A DNA stretch of 37,390 nt from Pseudoroseomonas ludipueritiae (GTDB lineage Bacteria > Pseudomonadota > Alphaproteobacteria > Acetobacterales > Acetobacteraceae), in NCBI RefSeq assembly GCF_014490445.1, contig NZ_JACTUZ010000029.1, positions 1-37,390 on the forward strand, in the 5' to 3' direction. Under the pieces are notes generated by a model. The model was not told the DNA's origin. It made no database searches and saw nothing but the letters and a program-made list of their open reading frames with translations. Of the stretch, positions 15,956 to 24,369 are shown in pieces; the stretch's first letter is position 1, and every line of letters begins with the position of its first letter. Position numbers and translations under genes: made by a program.

Positions 15956-17956
15956 TCAGGCGCCGATCTTGCCGCCACCGGTTTTCGTGATGGCAATGAT
16001 CGCCGGGCGCGGCGGCATGCTGTCCTTGAAGTCCGGCCAGCGGGTGGACGGGTTGGCGAAGGAACTCCCCTTGTCGTCGCCCGGGTGCTGGATGGCCAGG
16101 AACATCGTCTCGTCATCCGGCGTCAGGCAGGGGCCACAAACCTCGGCACCCGTGGGCGCCTGGTAGAACAGCTTGGTCAGTGCCCGGCCTTCGCCATCCG
16201 TATCCGCGCCGTACAGCCCGTCCGCCACCTTGGAGGTGCCGGGGGCGCCGTCGGTCGAGATCCAGATCCGGCCCTTGCTGTCAAAGGTGCAGTTGTCCGG
16301 GCAGCTCAGCCAGCCCTCGGCGCTGAGGCTCTGGTGGTACTGCGCCCCGGCATCGGTGCCCGGCCTGCCGGCGATCAGGAAGATTTCCCAGGTGCCTTCC
16401 AGCGCCGCGTGATCCACACGCTCCGTGCCGGCGCCCGGCGGGATCATCTCGATAACATGGCCGTGCACGTTGTTGGCGCGCGGGTTGATCCTGTCCACCT
16501 GATCCGCCTTGCGGCGGGTGTTGTTGGTCAGCATCACGTAGACGCGGCCGTTCACGGGGTTGGCCTGCACGTCCTCCGGCCGATCCATCGGTGTCGCCTT
16601 CAGCAGGTCGGCGGCGCGGCGGGTGTCGATCGCCACGTCGGCCTGGCTGTTGAAGCCATTGGCGGCGGTCAGCGGACCCTGGCCATGCACCAGCGGCAGC
16701 CAGCGCATCTTGCCGTCTTCCTCGAACCGCGCGACGTAGAGCGTGCCATCGTCCAGCAGGTCGCGGTTCGCGGCGCGGTCATCCGGGTTCCAGGCGCGGG
16801 CGGTGACGAACTTGTAGACGTAGTCGAAGCGCTCATCGTCGCCGGAATAGAACACCACACGACCATCAGGCGCGATGGCGTGGGTGCAGCCCTCATGCTT
16901 GAAGCGGCCCAGCGCGGTACGCTTCACCGGCACGCTTTCCGGGTCATAGGGGTCGTACTCGACCACCCAGCCGAAGCGGTTCGGCTCGTTCGGCTCGCGG
17001 TCCAGGTTGAAGCGCTCGACGAAGTCGGCCCAGTGATAGCTGGCCTGCTTCACAATGCCATAGCGCTTGTACATCGCGGCCTGCGCGCCAGTCTCGGCCG
17101 CCTCGCCACCGAAATACTGGTTGAAGTTCTCCTCGCAGGTGATGACTGTCCCCCAGGGCGTGTTGCCGCCGGCGCAGTTGTTGAAGGTGCCCAGCGCCAT
17201 CCGGCCCTCCCGGTCGGCGGAGGTCTTCATGCGGTCATGGCCAGCGGCCGGTCCGCTGATGCGCATCGGCGTCTCGCCGGTGATGCGGCGATTCAGCTTG
17301 CTGCCTGCCACCGGCGCCCAGCGGCCGTTCTCCTTGCGGATCTCCACGATGGACATGCCATGCGCGGCGATCTCCACCATCGCCTGCTCGCGGCTGGTCT
17401 TCAGGCGGGATTCCTCCCCCGCGCCGAGCCCGTCGAACATCAACTGCGGGTCGGTGTATTCGTGGTTCACCGCCAGCAGGCCGTGGGAGGCATTCTTGCT
17501 GCCCTGCGGCAGTGGAAAGAAGTCCACGTAGTCGTTGTTGTAGCCGAACTGCTGGGCCTGAGCGGCGGCGGTCTGACTGGCTGGGTTGAAGGCCGGCGCG
17601 CCGGGCAGCACCGGGTCACCCCAGCGGATCACGGTCTGCATCTCATAGCCCGGCGCCAGCGCGTCCTCGGGCTTCAGCTGATGCGCCAGTTCCGTGAAGG
17701 TCAGGCTGGAAGGGCCGTTGCGGACGGGGCCGGTGCCCTGCTGCGCGGCGGCGTTCTGCGCCGCGGCGGTGTTGGCCGAGGTCAGGAGCTGATCGGTCAG
17801 CGTCGCGGTCGCGGCCGCGCCGGCCAGTCCGCGCAGCGCGGCGCGACGGGACAGGCGGCGCTCGACCAGTTCGCTAATGGTGTCGCGTGGCGCGGGATTG
17901 CTGCCGATGTCCTCGATCTCGGGCAAGCGCCCGCTGGGCAGGCAGGTGTCAGGCAT
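15956..17956 (-). CDS. phoX: PhoX-family alkaline phosphatase (DUF839)
   Basis: A 666-residue member of the PhoX family, Ca2+- and Fe3+-dependent phosphomonoesterases exported folded by the Tat system. The N-terminus carries EDIGSNPAPRDT, which typically opens the family, then LSRRAALRGLAGAA as the twin-arginine signal and an Ala-rich h-region. The body has HGLLAVNHEYTDPQLMF, FNNCAGGNTPWGTVITCEEN, EHGSGL-free metal-site segments such as VVEYDPYDPES, and PDNCTFDSKGRIWISTDG near the end, followed by MFLAIQHPGDD. The ATG at 17956 is preferred: an upstream ATG at 18025 would add 23 non-family residues and lies only 14 bases from a Pho-box-like repeat, too close for transcription to begin before it. 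It should release phosphate from organic esters in the periplasm. It is divergent from an ABC importer. Confidence 0.9.
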   Translation of the reverse strand: MPDTCLPSGRLPEIEDIGSNPAPRDTISELVERRLSRRAALRGLAGAAATATLTDQLLTSANTAAAQNAAAQQGTGPVRNGPSSLTFTELAHQLKPEDALAPGYEMQTVIRWGDPVLPGAPAFNPASQTAAAQAQQFGYNNDYVDFFPLPQGSKNASHGLLAVNHEYTDPQLMFDGLGAGEESRLKTSREQAMVEIAAHGMSIVEIRKENGRWAPVAGSKLNRRITGETPMRISGPAAGHDRMKTSADREGRMALGTFNNCAGGNTPWGTVITCEENFNQYFGGEAAETGAQAAMYKRYGIVKQASYHWADFVERFNLDREPNEPNRFGWVVEYDPYDPESVPVKRTALGRFKHEGCTHAIAPDGRVVFYSGDDERFDYVYKFVTARAWNPDDRAANRDLLDDGTLYVARFEEDGKMRWLPLVHGQGPLTAANGFNSQADVAIDTRRAADLLKATPMDRPEDVQANPVNGRVYVMLTNNTRRKADQVDRINPRANNVHGHVIEMIPPGAGTERVDHAALEGTWEIFLIAGRPGTDAGAQYHQSLSAEGWLSCPDNCTFDSKGRIWISTDGAPGTSKVADGLYGADTDGEGRALTKLFYQAPTGAEVCGPCLTPDDETMFLAIQHPGDDKGSSFANPSTRWPDFKDSMPPRPAIIAITKTGGGKIGA

Positions 17957-18038
17957 GAAGGGATATCCCACTGACTTGGGCGGCACAGGGGAGCGCCGCA
18001 AAACATCCGGGAGAGAGCGTCTCATCTACGACGCCTGG

Positions 18039-18067
18039 ATGACATCGCGATGAACAAACCATGACGA
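18039..18067 (-). promoter_or_regulatory. Pho-box-like triple direct repeat
   Basis: Read on the minus strand, three heptamers lie at exact 11-base intervals: TCGTCAT, TGTTCAT and ATGTCAT, separated by GGTT and CGCG. The PhoB box is two or more copies of a CTGTCAT-like heptamer at this period, and the copies here match it at 5, 4 and 6 of 7 positions. The block points towards phoX and ends 82 bases before its preferred start, leaving room for a -10 and a leader. Confidence 0.5.
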
Positions 18068-18116
18068 TGCTGATCCGGCCCCCCAATACGCGCAGCCTCC
18101 GCATTTTCCTGCTTGC

Positions 18117-18130
18117 TATGTTATAACATA
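18117..18130. promoter_or_regulatory. AT-rich 14-bp perfect palindrome, Zur-box-like operator
   Basis: TATGTTATAACATA is a perfect palindrome ending 17 bases before the ABC receptor start. Its core TGTTATAACA resembles the half-sites of Zur boxes (TGTTATA and TATAACA arms), though the arm spacing differs from the enterobacterial form. In such GC-rich DNA a 14-base AT-rich perfect palindrome is unlikely by chance. Position fits a repressor site over the start of the transporter operon. Confidence 0.45.
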
Positions 18131-18147
18131 TCGTTCATCAGCGATGC

Positions 18148-19686
18148 ATGACAGCCGTTCCGCTCGCCCGCCGATCCCTTCTCGGCTCTGCCATGAGCCT
18201 TCCGCTGCTGGCCCGCCCCGGCCTCGCGCAGCCGAGCACAAACATCTTCCGCGTTGTCACCTCGCAGGAAATCAACGGGCTGGACCCTGCCCGTTCCGGC
18301 TATGTGTTCACGCGCATGCAGGTGGTGGAAACACTGCTGGGCGCCGACGACGGCGGCCTGCCGGTGCCGCAGCTCGCCCGCGCCTGGACCTTGTCGGAAG
18401 ACCGCCTGACCTGGCGCTTTTCCTTGCGGCAGGGGGGCCGCTTCCACGACGGCATGCCGGTCACCGCCGAGGCGGTGGTGGCCTGCCTGGGACGGGCGCG
18501 GGAGCAGGCCGGGCTGTTGGGCAACCTGCCGCTCGCCAGCATCGCGGCCGAATCCGGGGCGGTGCTGATCCGCACCAGCCGCCCCTTCACGCCGCTGCTG
18601 GCTTTCCTGGCGCATTACAGCACGGGCATCCTCGCCCCCGCGGCCTTCGAGGGGCAGGCGGTCCGCGCCATTATCGGCAGCGGGCCGTATAAGCTGTCCC
18701 GCCTGCTGGCGCCGCAGCGGCTGGAAGCCGAGCGGAGCGAGCACTGGGTCGGCCCGGCCCCGGCCATTGCCCGCCTGTCCTACCTGGCGGCCGGACGCGG
18801 CGAAACGCGCGCCGCCATGGCGGAAGGCGGCCAGGCCGAGCTGGTCGCGCAGCTGGCGCCAGAAACGGTGGAGCGGCTGCGCCGGAACCCGCGCCTCGCC
18901 ATCGATATCCGCGCCATCCCGCGCACCCGGCTGATCAAGCTGAACTGCAACCTGCCGTTGTTCCGCGACCTCCGCGCCCGTCGCGCCCTCAGCCTGGCGC
19001 TGGACCGGCAGGGCATGGCGACGGCGCTGCTGCGCTCCCCCGCCTCGGCCGCCACACAGATCTTTCCGCCTGCCATGGCGGAGTGGCATGTCCCGGAACT
19101 GCCGCCGCTGCGGCGACATGTGGCGGAAGCCCGCCGCCTGCTGGCCGAACTCGGCTGGCAACCAGGCGCCGAGGGCATCCTGCAGCGCGACGGCCAGCCT
19201 TTCTCCTTCACTCTCCGCACCTTCTCCGACCGCCCGGAACTGCCTGGCCTGGCCACCGCCATGCAGGCCCAGCTGCGGGAGGCCGGCATCGACATGAGGG
19301 TCGCCATCGTCAACAGCGGCGAGATCCCGGCCGGCCATCGCGACGGCACGCTGGAAGCGGCGCTGATGGCGCGCAACTTCTCCCTGGTGCCGGACCCGCT
19401 CGGCACCCTGCTGCAGGATTACGGGCCGAACGGCGGCGACTGGGGCGCCATGGGCTGGTCCAGTGCCGCGTTGCAGGACGTGCTCGACAAGTTGGGCACC
19501 ACCTCCGATCCGGCGGAGCGTGCGGCGCTGCGGGGCCGCGCCTCCACCATTCTGCACGAGGAACTGCCCGTCATTCCCGTGAGCTGGTTCGACCTGGCCA
19601 CCGCTGTCTCGAAGCGCGTCGCCGGCCTGACAGTGGACCCGCTGGAACTCTCCTTCCGCGTCGCGAGTGCCCAGTGGGCGGGCTGA
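18148..19686 (+). CDS. ABC transporter substrate-binding protein, SBP family 5 (peptide/nickel type)
   Basis: A 512-residue periplasmic receptor of the oligopeptide/dipeptide/nickel family. The signal peptide is LARRSLLGSAMSLPLLARPG ending in LAQ, Tat-like. Family marks: VTSQEINGLDPARSGY at the mature start, LARAWTLSEDRLTWRFSLRQ, GGRFHDGMPVTAEAVV (the signature segment), IGSGPYKL, LRARRALSLALDRQGM and a final LHEELPVIPVSWFDLATAV. It delivers a peptide, opine-like metal chelate or nickel complex to the membrane partners that follow. No ribosome site is visible before the ATG; translation may be leaderless or weak. The stop overlaps the next start by one base. The palindrome just upstream is consistent with metal control, which favours a metallophore-type ligand, but that is inference. 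Confidence 0.9.
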   Translation: MTAVPLARRSLLGSAMSLPLLARPGLAQPSTNIFRVVTSQEINGLDPARSGYVFTRMQVVETLLGADDGGLPVPQLARAWTLSEDRLTWRFSLRQGGRFHDGMPVTAEAVVACLGRAREQAGLLGNLPLASIAAESGAVLIRTSRPFTPLLAFLAHYSTGILAPAAFEGQAVRAIIGSGPYKLSRLLAPQRLEAERSEHWVGPAPAIARLSYLAAGRGETRAAMAEGGQAELVAQLAPETVERLRRNPRLAIDIRAIPRTRLIKLNCNLPLFRDLRARRALSLALDRQGMATALLRSPASAATQIFPPAMAEWHVPELPPLRRHVAEARRLLAELGWQPGAEGILQRDGQPFSFTLRTFSDRPELPGLATAMQAQLREAGIDMRVAIVNSGEIPAGHRDGTLEAALMARNFSLVPDPLGTLLQDYGPNGGDWGAMGWSSAALQDVLDKLGTTSDPAERAALRGRASTILHEELPVIPVSWFDLATAVSKRVAGLTVDPLELSFRVASAQWAG

Positions 19687-20618
19687 TGCGGGCGCTCGGC
19701 ACCCGTGCCACCCAGGCCGTGCTGGTGGCGCTGCTGGTCGGCACAGCCTGCTTCCTGATGGTGCGGTTGCTGCCGGGCGACATGGCCTACCGCATCGCCG
19801 CCAGCCGCTACGGCTACGACCTGGTGGACGGCGCGGCGGCTGAGGCGGTGCGGCAGGAGCTCGGGTTGGACCGGCCCTGGTTCGCGCAGCTCGGTGCCTG
19901 GTTCGCGGACCTGCTGCGCCTGGACCTCGGCGTGTCGCTGGCCTCGGGCGAGCCGGTGGCGGAGGCGCTGGCCATCCAGCTCGGCCACACGCTGCTGCTT
20001 TCGGCCACGGCGCTGGTCTTCTCGCTGCTGATCGGGCCACCGCTGGGCGCGCTCGCCGGGCTGCGCGGCGGCGGCTGGCTGGATGGTGCCCTGCTCGCGG
20101 CCTCCGCCGCGCTGCGCGCCGTACCGGCCTTTGTGCTGGGTACCGGGCTGATGCTGTGGCTGGGCGTGGAATGGGATTGGCTGCCGGTGGCCGGCGTCGG
20201 CGGCTGGCGGGAAGTCATTCTGCCCGCGCTGACCCTGGCCCTCGGCCTGGCCGCCGCATCGTCCCGTGTGGCGCGGGACGCGGTGGCCGCCGTGGTCGCC
20301 TCGCCCTTCTTCGGCTTCGCGCGCATGAAGGGGCTGGGCGATGCTGCCGCCTTCCGCCGCCACGGCATCCGCAACGCCGCCATTCCCGTGGTGGCCTATC
20401 TGGGCCTGCAGCTCGTGGTGCTGATCGAGGGCGTCGTGGTGGTGGAATCCCTCTTCGCCTGGCCCGGCATCGGGCACGCGCTGGTGCATGCCGTGCTGGG
20501 CCGCGACATCCCCATGGTGCAGGGCACGGCGCTGGTGATGGGCCTGCTCTTCGTCACCCTCAACGCTCTGACCGACCTGTTCTGCTGGCTTCTGGACCCG
20601 AGGCGCCGCACCGCATGA
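19686..20618 (+). CDS. ABC transporter permease, DppB/NikB type
   Basis: A 310-residue inner-membrane permease with about six helices. VALLVGTACFLMVRLLPGDM is the first helix followed by the LLPGD motif of the DppB/OppB group; LGLDRPWFAQLGAWFADLLR and LDLGVSL precede the core. The cytoplasmic EAA-like loop is GFARMKGLGDAAAFRRHGIR, and VVVESLFAWPGIGHALVHAV is the conserved late segment. Its ATG (19686) overlaps the receptor stop by one base, and its own stop overlaps the next permease start by four bases. It is therefore translationally coupled, and it forms the translocation pore with the next gene product. Confidence 0.92.
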   Translation: MRALGTRATQAVLVALLVGTACFLMVRLLPGDMAYRIAASRYGYDLVDGAAAEAVRQELGLDRPWFAQLGAWFADLLRLDLGVSLASGEPVAEALAIQLGHTLLLSATALVFSLLIGPPLGALAGLRGGGWLDGALLAASAALRAVPAFVLGTGLMLWLGVEWDWLPVAGVGGWREVILPALTLALGLAAASSRVARDAVAAVVASPFFGFARMKGLGDAAAFRRHGIRNAAIPVVAYLGLQLVVLIEGVVVVESLFAWPGIGHALVHAVLGRDIPMVQGTALVMGLLFVTLNALTDLFCWLLDPRRRTA

Positions 20619-21397
20619 CACCATCCCGCAAACGCCTGCTGGGCGGCGCCATGCTGGCGGCCGTGGCAGGCCTCGCGCTGCTCGGGCCGCTGCACGGCGC
20701 GGACCCGCTGCGGCAGAACCTGCCGGACGCACTGCTGCCGCCCGGCGGCGCCTATCCGCTTGGCACGGACCACCTGGGGCGCGACATGCTGGCGCGGCTA
20801 TCCGCCGGCGCGCGCTTGTCCTTCGGCCTCGCGCTGCTGGCGGCGCTGCTGTCTGCCATGGCCGGCACGCTGCTCGGCCTGCTGGCGGCGCTGCGCGGCG
20901 GCTGGGCGGAGCGGCTGCTGCTCGGCCTGGCGGATGCGGTGCAGGCCCTGCCGGCGCTGCTGCTGGTGGTGCTGGTCACCGCCTTCGCGCCCGGCGAGTT
21001 CCTGCCGCTCTATCTCGGCATCGCCCTGGCGCTCTGGGTGGAGTTCTTCCGCATCAGCCGCAACACCGCGGCCGGCGTGCTGGCGAGGCCGCAGGTGGAA
21101 GCGGCACGGCTGCTGGGCTTCGGCACCGGCCATATCCTGCGCCGCCACCTGTGGCCGGAGGTCGCGCCGCTGGTCGCCACCCTCTTTGCCTTTGCCGCCG
21201 GCACGGCGGTGACCACCGTGGCCGCGCTGGCCTTCGTGGGCGTCGGCGCCCGCCCGCCCGTGCCGGAATGGGGCAGCATGATGACCGAACTGCTGCCCTA
21301 CTACGCCGACGCGCCCCTGGCGCTGCTGCTGCCGGCCTTCTTGATCTTCCTGACCGTGCTCGGCCTGCATCTGCTGGCGGGGCGGGAGCGCGCATGA
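20615..21397 (+). CDS. ABC transporter permease, DppC/NikC type
   Basis: A 260-residue permease of the DppC/OppC group. YPLGTDHLGRDMLARLSAGA is the diagnostic motif after the first helix, followed by the core helices and the EAA-type loop EAARLLGFGTGHILRRHLWP. ALAFVGVGARPPVPEWGSMM is the conserved C-terminal motif of the group. It starts within an ATGA overlap with the preceding permease and ends in another ATGA overlap with the ATPase gene. It pairs with the DppB-type subunit as a heterodimer. It is somewhat short because the N-terminal cytoplasmic tail seen in many DppC proteins is nearly absent. Confidence 0.92.
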   Translation: MTPSRKRLLGGAMLAAVAGLALLGPLHGADPLRQNLPDALLPPGGAYPLGTDHLGRDMLARLSAGARLSFGLALLAALLSAMAGTLLGLLAALRGGWAERLLLGLADAVQALPALLLVVLVTAFAPGEFLPLYLGIALALWVEFFRISRNTAAGVLARPQVEAARLLGFGTGHILRRHLWPEVAPLVATLFAFAAGTAVTTVAALAFVGVGARPPVPEWGSMMTELLPYYADAPLALLLPAFLIFLTVLGLHLLAGRERA

Positions 21398-22791
21398 GCC
21401 TCGTCGTCGAGAACCTCCGCATCACCGGCCCTGAGGGTGTGCTGGTGCACGGCGCCAGCTTCACCCTGCGGCCCGGGGAACCGCTGGTCCTGCTGGGCGA
21501 GACCGGCTCCGGCAAGTCGCTGCTGGCGCAGGCCGTCATGGGCAGCCTGCCGCCCGGGCTGCATGCCGAAGGGCGTGCGGTGCTGGATGGGCGGGACATC
21601 CTGCCGCTGCCGCCGCGGGATCGCCGCGCGCTCTGGGGCCGGCGCATCGCCATGCTGCCGCAGGAACCCTGGGCCGCACTGGACCCCACCATGCGCGCCG
21701 CCGCGCAGGTGGAGGAGGTGGACCAGCTGGTGCACCGCCGCGGCAAGCAGGACGCGCGGCGGCACACGGCGGCACGGCTGGCACGCCTCGGCCTGGATGG
21801 CGCTGGCCACCGCTACCCGTTCCAGCTTTCGGGCGGCATGAACCAGCGCGTGGCGCTGGCGGCCACCGAGGCCGCCGGCGCCGCGCTGCTGATTGCCGAC
21901 GAGCCGACCAAGGGCCTGGACGCCGAACTGCGCGACACCGCCGGGGCTTTGCTGCGGGCGGAGGCGGAAGCCGGGCGCATGCTGCTGGTCATCACACATG
22001 ACGTGGCGCTGGCCCGGCTGCTGGGAGGCCAGGCCATGGTGATGCTGTCAGGCCAGGTGGTGGAAGCCGGCCGCCTGCCCGCGCTGCTGGACGCACCCAA
22101 GCATGACTACACCCAACTCCTGATCGCCGCCGAGCCGGCGCGCTGGCAGGCATGGCCGCGCCGGCAGCCGGGCCGCACGGTGGTGGAAGCGCGGGGCCTG
22201 CGGAAATCCCTGGGCGGGCGCGAGTTGCTGGACGGCCTCGATCTGGACATCGAAGAAGGCGAGGTGGTGGCGGTCGCGGGGCGCAGCGGCTGCGGCAAGA
22301 CCACGCTCGGCAATCTGCTGATGGGTCTGGCCCGGGTGGACCAGGGCAAGGTGCGGCGCGGCGCCTGGATCGCGCCCTTTGGCTTGCAGAAGCTCTACCA
22401 GGACCCGCTGGCCGCCTTCGCGCCGCATCAAAAGCTGGGGCAAGGACTGGCGGAACTGCAGCACCGGCACGGGCTGGCCGAGGACTCCGCGCGGCGGCTA
22501 TTGCCAAGGCTGCGGCTTAACCCGGCCCTGCTGGCCCGCAAACCAGCCGAGGTTTCGGGCGGCGAGCTGCAGCGGTTTGGCTTGCTCCGCGCATTGTTGC
22601 TGAGCCCGGCGATGTTGTTCGCCGACGAGGCGACCTCACGTCTGGATCCACTGACCCAGCAGGACGTCATGATGCTGCTCGGCGCATGCGTGCAGGAGGC
22701 AAATATGGCGCTCCTGGTGGTCACCCATGAGGCTGCACTGGCGGAAAAGGTCGCGAGCCGCGTGATCCCTCTCGGGACAGCGGCGGCGTGA
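21394..22791 (+). CDS. ABC transporter ATP-binding protein, fused DppD-DppF type
   Basis: A 465-residue protein with two complete nucleotide-binding domains, replacing the usual separate D and F ATPases. Domain 1 has Walker A GETGSGKS, signature LSGGMNQR, Walker B LLIADEPT and switch VITHD. Domain 2 begins near residue 262 with VEARGLRKSLGGRELL, then Walker A GRSGCGKTT, signature VSGGELQR, Walker B MLFADEAT and switch VVTHE. All catalytic motifs are intact in both halves. Each half lacks most of the C-terminal oligopeptide-transporter extension, which makes the protein compact. It overlaps the permease stop by four bases and ends the operon; it energises uptake by the receptor and two permeases upstream. 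Confidence 0.93.
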   Translation: MSLVVENLRITGPEGVLVHGASFTLRPGEPLVLLGETGSGKSLLAQAVMGSLPPGLHAEGRAVLDGRDILPLPPRDRRALWGRRIAMLPQEPWAALDPTMRAAAQVEEVDQLVHRRGKQDARRHTAARLARLGLDGAGHRYPFQLSGGMNQRVALAATEAAGAALLIADEPTKGLDAELRDTAGALLRAEAEAGRMLLVITHDVALARLLGGQAMVMLSGQVVEAGRLPALLDAPKHDYTQLLIAAEPARWQAWPRRQPGRTVVEARGLRKSLGGRELLDGLDLDIEEGEVVAVAGRSGCGKTTLGNLLMGLARVDQGKVRRGAWIAPFGLQKLYQDPLAAFAPHQKLGQGLAELQHRHGLAEDSARRLLPRLRLNPALLARKPAEVSGGELQRFGLLRALLLSPAMLFADEATSRLDPLTQQDVMMLLGACVQEANMALLVVTHEAALAEKVASRVIPLGTAAA

Positions 22792-23132
22792 ACACTGCCT
22801 CATGTCCGCTTCTCCGCGCTTAGGCTTTGAAAGCCGCCGTGCCGTATCGGCCAGACTAGGCTACCGCAGCAGGATAGCTTTTGCATGCCGTCTGCCACGC
22901 TGGACAGGCCGGCGCCGGCCTCCAACTGCGTGCTCCAGAAGCCCTTGCTTCTCGCTGGCTGCGGCCTGCCTCGCTGCAACGGCCAGGGCAGGCCGCAGTT
23001 ACTTCCCTGGCAGCCTCCCGACGGCTGCACCTGGCCATGCCGCCAGCCTGCGCTGACGGCCTTGCGGCAACCTGTGCGGTTCGGGCCCTGTGCCCCGCCT
23101 GCCGCCATCCTGCCACTGGAGGAGACCGCCAC
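22792..23132. other. Intergenic region, no gene recognised
   Basis: The 341 bases between the ABC operon and the RlpA-like gene hold open frames on both strands, but none has family similarity or a supported start. The only useful signal is the strong ribosome site GGAGGAG at 23118-23124 for the next gene. No terminator with a T-run was found after the ABC ATPase. Confidence 0.5.
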
Positions 23133-23588
23133 ATGCGCCATGCGATGATCACCGCCGTGTGCCTGATGCTCGGTATAAGTGCCGTCGCCGCTCCAACCCT
23201 TGCGAAGGAGCCCCGCCACAGTCCGGCTGTCCGAGCGCAGCAGCAGGGGCACAGTCAGCATCTCCGCCCCCAGCGCGGCCGGGCCTCCTTCTACAGCAAC
23301 CGCTTCCACGGCCGCCGCATGGCCAATGGCCAGCGCTTCAACCGCCACTCCAACGCGGCTGCCAGCCGAACCCTGCCACTCGGCACCCGCGCCAGGGTGA
23401 AGAACCTGGAGAATGGCCGCACCGCAATGGTGGTGATCCAGGACCGGGGTCCCCGCACCCGCAGCCGGGTGCTCGATGTCAGCCCCCGTACAGCGACGCA
23501 GCTGGGCATCCGTGAGCAAGGCACGGCCTTGGTCGAGATCGTGCCACTGGCGGTGCCGCGCGGCGGCCGTGGGTCAGGCGCCGGGTAA
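23133..23588 (+). CDS. RlpA-like double-psi beta-barrel protein
   Basis: A 151-residue secreted protein from the ATG at 23133, preceded by GGAGGAG at 8 bases. The signal peptide is MITAVCLMLGISAVAAPTLA. The RlpA-type double-psi beta-barrel follows: RASFYSNRFHGRRMANGQRF, TLPLGTRARVKNLENGRTAM, VVIQDRGPRTRSRVLDVS and TATQLGI. Full RlpA proteins are septal lytic transglycosylases that cut peptidoglycan strands lacking stem peptides and carry a SPOR domain; this one has no SPOR domain and no lipobox. The acidic residue in the DRGP motif is kept, though the usual Asn before it is Gln. It may be a small wall-modifying or wall-binding protein. The gene stands alone. Confidence 0.87.
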   Translation: MRHAMITAVCLMLGISAVAAPTLAKEPRHSPAVRAQQQGHSQHLRPQRGRASFYSNRFHGRRMANGQRFNRHSNAAASRTLPLGTRARVKNLENGRTAMVVIQDRGPRTRSRVLDVSPRTATQLGIREQGTALVEIVPLAVPRGGRGSGAG

Positions 23589-23808
23589 GTCGGCTGCTCT
23601 CTGCCCTCCCCTGCCCTGCACAGTCTGCCCACCCGGTGATCCACAGATCTGTCCCCGCAGTCTGGGGGCAAGTTCCTGGTGGGCTCATTAGGTAGGGCGC
23701 GGCTCAGCGCAGCGCCAGGTCATCCAGATAGGCGTCGAGCGGATAGAAGTGGCCGGCCACCGCCTGTAGCTCACAGTTGGCATGTGCTTGGTAGCGAGGT
23801 GGCACTCA

Positions 23809-23998
23809 TTGGACAGTTTGGCGGTCAGGAAAAGCGCCTGCGGCTGGTGCAAGGATCGCTGGGGATCTCATGGCAGATCACGCCGCGCGTGCTTACAGCC
23901 GCAATGGCGGCGGCCAGGAGGCGAAGAGCGCCTCTTCGACCATGATGACGATGCGCAAGATCGATGCCGCGGCGATTGAGGCAGCCCAGCGTGGGTGA
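23809..23998 (+). pseudogene. VOC/PhnB-like protein remnant with several frameshifts
   Basis: Fragments of a PhnB-type VOC domain are spread over three frames: FGGQEK, then CGWCKDRWG, then ISWQITPRVLTAAMAA, and finally MMTMRKIDAAAIEAAQRG with a TGA at 23996-23998. In intact PhnB/3-demethylubiquinone-methyltransferase-like proteins these lie in one frame as GGQE..CGWLKDRxGxSWQ, xVPxxL, and MMxMxKxDxAxLExA. Single-base changes near 23834, 23855 and 23915 explain the breaks. The N-terminal half is not recognisable. Upstream, minus strand 23704-23765 reads AVAGHFYPLDAYLDDLALR before a stop, possibly the tail of another lost gene. Confidence 0.65.
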
Positions 23999-24069
23999 CC
24001 ATGCGCCAGTTTCGCATCCTGCCGGAGCAACCGCGCTCACGGCCGGAAGGTAGGGCCTTCGAGTCGTTG

Positions 24070-24099
24070 GCTCAGATGGTTTGATCGCACCATCTGAGC
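24070..24099. repeat. 11-bp perfect inverted repeat with 8-base loop
   Basis: GCTCAGATGGT and ACCATCTGAGC flank the loop TTGATCGC. It lies in the gap of about 370 bases between the VOC remnant and the PspA gene stop at 24370. No T-run follows on either strand, so it is not a classic terminator. It could be a transposon end, a protein site or an RNA hairpin. The rest of this gap (24100-24369) shows nothing recognisable. Confidence 0.5.
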
Positions 24100-24369
24100 A
24101 TCTCCGCTCATTATCGTCTTCAGGCACAGACGCAGTTCTTCAACAGGGCGACTTCCAGCACCGCGCCCGGCAGGAAGAGCAATGCGGCCAGCTCAAGGGC
24201 TGGACTCGGCGAGCACCGGTTTCGGGCCGGAACAAGGCCATGCCGCAATCGGACTTCCTGGTCGGCACTTAGCAGGGCCGCTGGCGAAGAACATTCAGAC
24301 CCAATCGAGGGGCACCGTCCACTTGTGGACCGCTAGCATGAGAGGGCTCGGACTGGGCCATCAGGCGGC

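Noticed and set aside
16085-17974. 629-codon plus-strand open frame
   Set aside because: It is antisense to phoX, has His/Val/Gly-biased shadow composition and no motif.
18121-20040. 639-codon minus-strand open frame
   Set aside because: Antisense to the ABC receptor and permease; Arg/Gln/Ala-rich low-complexity translation typical of a GC-rich shadow.
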